NCBI GenBank assembly: GCA_007127625.1
Contig: SKYZ01000050.1
Location: 1-10,530 of the forward strand
Direction of reading: 5' to 3'
Length of the DNA: 10,530 nucleotides
From: Aquisalimonas sp.
Lineage (GTDB): Bacteria; Pseudomonadota; Gammaproteobacteria; Nitrococcales; Aquisalimonadaceae
Made by a program: the position numbers and the translations under genes. Positions 6,988 to 10,530 of the stretch are shown in pieces. The notes beneath the pieces were generated by a model that worked only from the letters and a program-made list of their open reading frames with translations, did no database searches and was not told the origin of the DNA. Position 1 is the stretch's first letter. Each line of letters begins with the position of its first letter.

Positions 6988-8163
6988 TTACACGTACTGC
7001 GCGGCGGCGTGGGCCGACGCCCATGCCCACTGGAAGTTGTGCCCCCCCAGGTGGCCGGTAACGTCCACCACCTCGCCGATGAAGAACAGCCCGGGAACAC
7101 GTCGGCTTGCCATGGTCCGGGAGGAGAGCTCGTCGGTATCCACACCTCCCAGGGTGACCTCGGCGACGGCGTACCCCTCGGTGCCCACCGGATGCACTGT
7201 CCACCGGGTCAACGACTCCACGAGACTGTCCACACGGTTACCGGGGACTTCCGCCAGCGGTGTGTCCACCCAGGCGTCCGGGTACCAGGTCTGCGCCACC
7301 CGACGGGTCAGGTAATCGCCCACCAGAGTCCTCGGGCGGACCCGACCGCCGTTGCTGCGGGCAGCGCGAAGTGCCTCCTGCAGGCTGCCGTCGGGATCCA
7401 GATTCACCACAACCGGGGCACCGGATTCCCAGTAGGACGACGCCTGCAGCACTGCCGGGCCGCTCAGGCCCCGGTGGGTAATCAGAATGTTCTCGCGAAA
7501 GCTGGCAACACCGGCCTGCACGGAGGCATCCATAGCCGTCCCGGCGAGTTCCCGCAGGCATTCCCGATCGGATGGATCCAGCACCAGGGGCACCAGGGCC
7601 GGGCGGGTCGGCCGCACCGTTAACCCGTACTCCCGGGCCACGCAGTGCCCGAAATCCGTAGCCCCCATGCGCGGAATGGACAGCCCCCCGGTGGCAACCA
7701 CCACGGATTCTGCCTCAAAGGCACCGCGACTGGTCTGTACTCGAAAGGGGCCCTCTCCCATAGCGCTCGCCACCGACGTCGCAGTCATCACATCCACCCC
7801 GCCGGTCCGGCATTCGGCCAGCAGCAGGTCCACGATGGCCCGGGCCTTGCCGTCGCAGAAAAGCTGCCCCAGTTTCTTCTCGTGGTACGCGATACCGTGG
7901 GACTCGACCAGCGCAATGAAATCCCAGGGTGTATAGCGACTTAACGCAGACTTGTGAAAGTGTGGATTAGCTCCCAGGAAATGCTCGGGGCCGCTATACA
8001 TGTTGGTGAAGTTGCAGCGCCCGCCCCCGGACATGAGGATCTTCCGGCCGACCTTGCTGGTGTGCTCCAGCACCAGCACGCTGCGGCCGCGCTGGCCGGC
8101 CAGGGCGGCGCAGAACAGGCCCGCGGCGCCGCCGCCTATGACGATGACGTCGTAACGGCTCAC
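6988..8163 (-). CDS. HI0933/YhiN-family FAD-dependent oxidoreductase
   Basis: A 391-residue flavoprotein of the HI0933-like family (YhiN/BaiN group), of normal family length. The exact reaction in most bacteria is unknown. The N-terminus YDVIVIGGGAAGLFCAALAG (4-23) is a dinucleotide-binding beta-alpha-beta fold with the GxGxxG-type glycines. KILMSGGGRCNFTN (41-54) is the family signature, SVVVATGG (153-160) is the second nucleotide contact, and ITHRGLSGPAVLQAS (228-242) is also typical. The C-terminal GEVVDVTGHLGGHNFQWA (363-380) closes the FAD site. It starts with GTG, preceded by GAGGA at 8170-8174, and overlaps the stop of the exporter gene by four bases (GTGA). The two are therefore probably translationally coupled. 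It is last in its unit and converges on the pat-like gene. Related BaiN has been linked to bile-acid reduction, but nothing here supports that role. Confidence 0.9.
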   Translation of the reverse strand: MSRYDVIVIGGGAAGLFCAALAGQRGRSVLVLEHTSKVGRKILMSGGGRCNFTNMYSGPEHFLGANPHFHKSALSRYTPWDFIALVESHGIAYHEKKLGQLFCDGKARAIVDLLLAECRTGGVDVMTATSVASAMGEGPFRVQTSRGAFEAESVVVATGGLSIPRMGATDFGHCVAREYGLTVRPTRPALVPLVLDPSDRECLRELAGTAMDASVQAGVASFRENILITHRGLSGPAVLQASSYWESGAPVVVNLDPDGSLQEALRAARSNGGRVRPRTLVGDYLTRRVAQTWYPDAWVDTPLAEVPGNRVDSLVESLTRWTVHPVGTEGYAVAEVTLGGVDTDELSSRTMASRRVPGLFFIGEVVDVTGHLGGHNFQWAWASAHAAAQYV

Positions 8164-9977
8164 GCCGGGTCCTCGCCGTCCACGCCGTCCACGCCGGCGA
8201 CCGCCTGCTGCTGGCGCCAGAGGGCGGCGTAGACACCGTCGTCGGCCAGCAGTTCCCCGTGCTCCCCCTGCTCCACCACGCGGCCCTGGTCCAGCACCAC
8301 GATCCGATCTGCATCCATGACGGTGGACAACCGGTGAGCAATGGCCAGGGTGGTGCGCTGCCGCGCCACGGTGTTGAGTGCGTGCAGGATGGCCTGCTCC
8401 GATGCGGAATCCAGGGAAGACGTGGCCTCGTCGAGCACCAGGATGGGCGGATCCTTCAGTAGTACCCGCGCAATGGCGATACGCTGCTTCTCACCGCCGG
8501 AAACCTTGAGCCCGCGCTCGCCCACCCGCGTCTCCAGCCCCTCCGGCAGCCGCGCGATGAAATCGTCCAGATCCGCCAGTCGCGCCGCCTGCAGCACCTC
8601 GTCATCACTTGCCTCCGGACGGCCGTAGGCGATGTTGTAACGGATGGTGTCGTTGAACAGCACCGTATCCTGCGGCACGACACCAATGGCTTCCCGCAGG
8701 CTGTCCTGTGTGACATCGCGCACGTCCTGGCCGTTGACCGTCACGGCGCCGGCATCGACATCGTAGAACCGGAACAGCAGCCGTGCGATGGTGGACTTAC
8801 CGGCACCGCTGGGGCCCACCACCGCCACCTTGGCACCCGCCGGGATGTCGAAGCTCACGTCCCGCAGAATGGGCCGATCCGGCTGATAGGAAAAGTCCAC
8901 GTGGTGGAAGCGCACCGCGCCACCGTCCGGGTCCAGCCGCCGGGCATCGGGGTGATCCTGCACGCCGGCTTCCTCGCCCAGCAGCCCGAACATGCGCTCG
9001 ATGTCCACCAGCGCCTGGCGGATCTCCCGGTAGACGAAGCCGAGGACGTTCAACGGCATGAACAGCTGAATCATGTACGCGTTGACCATGACCAGGTCAC
9101 CCATGCTCATGTCGCCGCTGGTGACCTGAATGGCGGCCATGGCCATCATGACGGTGATGGCCCCGGCAATGATCAGGGCCTGGCCGGAGTTCAGCGCTGC
9201 CAGGGAGAGCCGGTTCTTCATGCGGGCTGACTCCCAGGCCTCCAGATCCCGGTCGTAGCGGTGTGCCTCATAGGCCTCGTTGTTGAAGTACTTCACCGTC
9301 TCGTAGTTGAGCAGGCTGTCCACGGCACGGGTATTGGAGCGGTTGTCCATGGTGTTGGCCTCACGCACGAAGCGCGTACGCCACTCGGTGACCACCACGG
9401 AGAACGCGATATAGACCACCACCGCGGCAATCACCGTGACCACGAACCCGGGGCTGAAGGCAACGAAGAGGATCACCGCCACCATGGCGATTTCCAGCAC
9501 CGTGGGCACGATGTTGAACAGCATGAACCGCAGCAGGAAGCTCATGCCGTTGGTACCGCGCTCGATGTCACGGGCCAGCGCGCCGGTCTGGCGCGACAGG
9601 TGGAACGACAGCTGCAAACGGTGCAGGTGCTGGAACACCTCCAGCGACGCCCGCCGCATTGCGCGCTCCGCAACCCGGGCGAACACCGCGTCCCGGAGTT
9701 CACCGAACAATGTTGCACCGAAGCGCAGCAGACCGTAGCCCACCACCAAGGCCAGCGGCACCAGCAGCATTACTTCCTCGCCCCGTTCCTCCAGCGTATC
9801 CACCAGGAACTTCAGTGCGACGGGCACGAGAACGTTGGCCACCTTGGCCAGGACCAGGCAGACCACCGCCAGTGCCACCCGCCCGCGGAACTCCAGAAGG
9901 TAGGGCAGCAGGCTGCGGATGATGCGCCAGTTGGGACGCACGCCGACATCGGCCGTTGTTGCGCCGGAAGACCGCAA
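8160..9977 (-). CDS. Atm1/HMT-type half-size ABC exporter
   Basis: About 605 residues: an N-terminal membrane domain fused to one ATPase domain, working as a homodimer in the inner membrane. The NYETVKYFNNEAYE segment (224-237 from the chosen start) is characteristic of the Atm1/HMT1 branch, whose members export glutathione-linked sulfur or heavy-metal conjugates. The ATPase has Walker A GPSGAGKST (388-396), the Q-loop in VVPQDT (Gln436), signature VSGGEKQ (492-498), Walker B ILVLDE (512-517) and the H-loop His548. All key residues are present. I chose the TTG at 9975-9977 because AAGGGGA precedes it by 5 bases. A TTG at 10041-10043 would add 22 residues but lacks a Shine-Dalgarno sequence and overlaps the upstream gene. 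The 3' end overlaps the flavoprotein gene by four bases. The C-terminal tail has a small GVD repeat. The substrate cannot be read from sequence. Confidence 0.88.
   Translation of the reverse strand: MRSSGATTADVGVRPNWRIIRSLLPYLLEFRGRVALAVVCLVLAKVANVLVPVALKFLVDTLEERGEEVMLLVPLALVVGYGLLRFGATLFGELRDAVFARVAERAMRRASLEVFQHLHRLQLSFHLSRQTGALARDIERGTNGMSFLLRFMLFNIVPTVLEIAMVAVILFVAFSPGFVVTVIAAVVVYIAFSVVVTEWRTRFVREANTMDNRSNTRAVDSLLNYETVKYFNNEAYEAHRYDRDLEAWESARMKNRLSLAALNSGQALIIAGAITVMMAMAAIQVTSGDMSMGDLVMVNAYMIQLFMPLNVLGFVYREIRQALVDIERMFGLLGEEAGVQDHPDARRLDPDGGAVRFHHVDFSYQPDRPILRDVSFDIPAGAKVAVVGPSGAGKSTIARLLFRFYDVDAGAVTVNGQDVRDVTQDSLREAIGVVPQDTVLFNDTIRYNIAYGRPEASDDEVLQAARLADLDDFIARLPEGLETRVGERGLKVSGGEKQRIAIARVLLKDPPILVLDEATSSLDSASEQAILHALNTVARQRTTLAIAHRLSTVMDADRIVVLDQGRVVEQGEHGELLADDGVYAALWRQQQAVAGVDGVDGEDPA
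8170..8174 (-). promoter_or_regulatory. Ribosome binding site of the flavoprotein gene
   Basis: GAGGA on the minus strand lies 6 bases upstream of the GTG at 8161-8163, inside the last codons of the exporter gene. It supports the overlapping GTG start. Confidence 0.6.
8175..8196 (-). repeat. Tandem 9-bp repeat in the exporter C-terminal tail
   Basis: On the plus strand GCCGTCCAC occurs at 8175-8183 and 8184-8192, followed by a 4-base partial copy. It keeps frame and encodes the Gly-Val-Asp repeats near the C-terminus of the ABC exporter. It lies beyond the conserved ATPase, so length changes there would be tolerated. Confidence 0.7.
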
Positions 9978-9982
9978 CGCTT

Positions 9983-9989
9983 TCCCCTT
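9983..9989 (-). promoter_or_regulatory. Ribosome binding site deciding the exporter start
   Basis: AAGGGGA on the minus strand shares two bases with the TAA stop (9988-9990) of the upstream membrane protein gene and lies 5 bases before the TTG at 9975-9977. Overlap of the upstream stop and this site suggests coupled translation. Confidence 0.5.
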
Positions 9990-10530
9990 ATTCGACCGGG
10001 CGCAGACCCCACCGTGCCAGGATCCGCCGCACCAGAAGGACAAGCCCGTGACCGGGCCAGAAGAGCAGCAGAGGATAGAGGAACATCATCACCAGCACAA
10101 AGACGGGATCGGGCATCCACACCTGCTCGATGCCCATGGGCTCGGTCAGCCAGTTGATATTGCGCTCTGCCTCGGTCAGCAGCCACGTGGCCGGTAGCAC
10201 CACCACGGCCAGGGCCGTCTGCAGCCAGGGACCCCGGCGGTCATAACCCATGCGGTGCAGCGCCCAGATGATCAGGGCCGGAAGGAAAATGTGATACAGG
10301 GAGGTAGCCCGCGCCAGCAGCGGATTCTCAGGGTTGAACATGTAGGCGGTAAAGTTGGCCCACGCGCCGCCGCTGACAGTCCCCAGAAGAAAGTCGGGCG
10401 TCCAGAATACGCCGACCATCACCACCGTACCCGCCTGGCTGGACAGCAGCAGGCGGTTACCGGTCCAGAGGCTGTAGAGGACGACGAACTGGGCAATATT
10501 GCACAGCCAGAGGAAATTCTGCGGCCCGTA
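9988..10530 (-). CDS. Multipass membrane protein of an uncharacterised family (5' end outside window)
   Basis: The frame stays open to the right edge, so the N-terminus is missing and 180 residues are visible. Counting from the edge, hydrophobic segments lie near 5-22, 29-50, 78-92, 105-118 and 143-167, which implies an integral inner-membrane protein. The first visible residues, YGPQNFLWLCNIAQF, resemble a motif of conserved bacterial membrane proteins with no assigned function that I can recall. HRMGYDRRGPW (92-102), TEAERNINW (119-127) and the tryptophan-containing QVWMPDP (136-142) look like conserved loops. No catalytic or transport motif is recognisable. A GTG/ATG pair near 10417-10425 could be mistaken for the start, but coding-like sequence with a membrane segment continues upstream. 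The stop lies 10 bp before the exporter start, so the two are probably co-transcribed. Confidence 0.7.
   Translation of the reverse strand, partial: YGPQNFLWLCNIAQFVVLYSLWTGNRLLLSSQAGTVVMVGVFWTPDFLLGTVSGGAWANFTAYMFNPENPLLARATSLYHIFLPALIIWALHRMGYDRRGPWLQTALAVVVLPATWLLTEAERNINWLTEPMGIEQVWMPDPVFVLVMMFLYPLLLFWPGHGLVLLVRRILARWGLRPVE

Noticed and set aside
9261..10157. Plus-strand open frame of about 298 codons opposite the exporter and membrane protein genes
   Set aside because: The translation is His/Gln/Arg-rich with no hydrophobic core or motif, while the opposite strand encodes conserved membrane and transporter sequence.

Overview
The window is GC-rich, densely coded bacterial DNA. Gene content and protein relatedness point to a gammaproteobacterium, possibly one of the halophilic or haloalkaliphilic Chromatiales/Ectothiorhodospiraceae-like lineages. 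That placement is an impression from protein sequence, not a measured result. I see no tRNA, rRNA, CRISPR array, insertion sequence or phage gene.

Left part (1-4210): a piece of the aerobic phenylacetyl-CoA (paa) catabolic cluster. A paaG-type isomerase gene runs leftward. A paaN-paaY-paaF set runs rightward from a shared 331-bp divergent control region that is visibly more AT-rich than its surroundings and holds several inverted repeats and -35/-10-like elements. PaaG makes the oxepin-CoA ring from the ring-epoxide, PaaN is the aldehyde dehydrogenase acting after ring opening, PaaF hydrates 2,3-dehydroadipyl-CoA, and PaaY is a hexapeptide-repeat thioesterase thought to remove dead-end CoA esters. 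The ring epoxidase (paaABCDE), the ligase paaK, the ring hydrolase, and paaJ/paaH are not in this window and should lie outside it.

Middle (4211-6981): 71 bp after paaF, on the same strand, is an 899-residue fusion of an ADP-forming acyl-CoA synthetase (CoA-binding, ligase and ATP-grasp parts) with a C-terminal GNAT acetyltransferase. This is the Pat/PatZ (YfiQ) protein lysine acetyltransferase architecture. Unlike the E. coli protein as I recall it, the synthetase half keeps the phospho-accepting His and other glycine-rich motifs, so it may still be an active ligase. It ends in a perfect 8-bp hairpin overlapping its stop codon, facing a convergent gene only 6 bp away.

Right part (6988-10530): three genes read leftward as a tight unit. 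In transcription order they are a multipass membrane protein of an uncharacterised family (cut by the window edge), an Atm1/HMT-type half-size ABC exporter, and a HI0933/YhiN-family flavoprotein. The exporter and flavoprotein genes overlap by four bases, which suggests translational coupling.

I find no clearly unprecedented system. The most interesting points are the Pat-like synthetase/acetyltransferase placed directly behind the paa genes with an apparently intact synthetase active site, and the palindrome-rich divergent control region.
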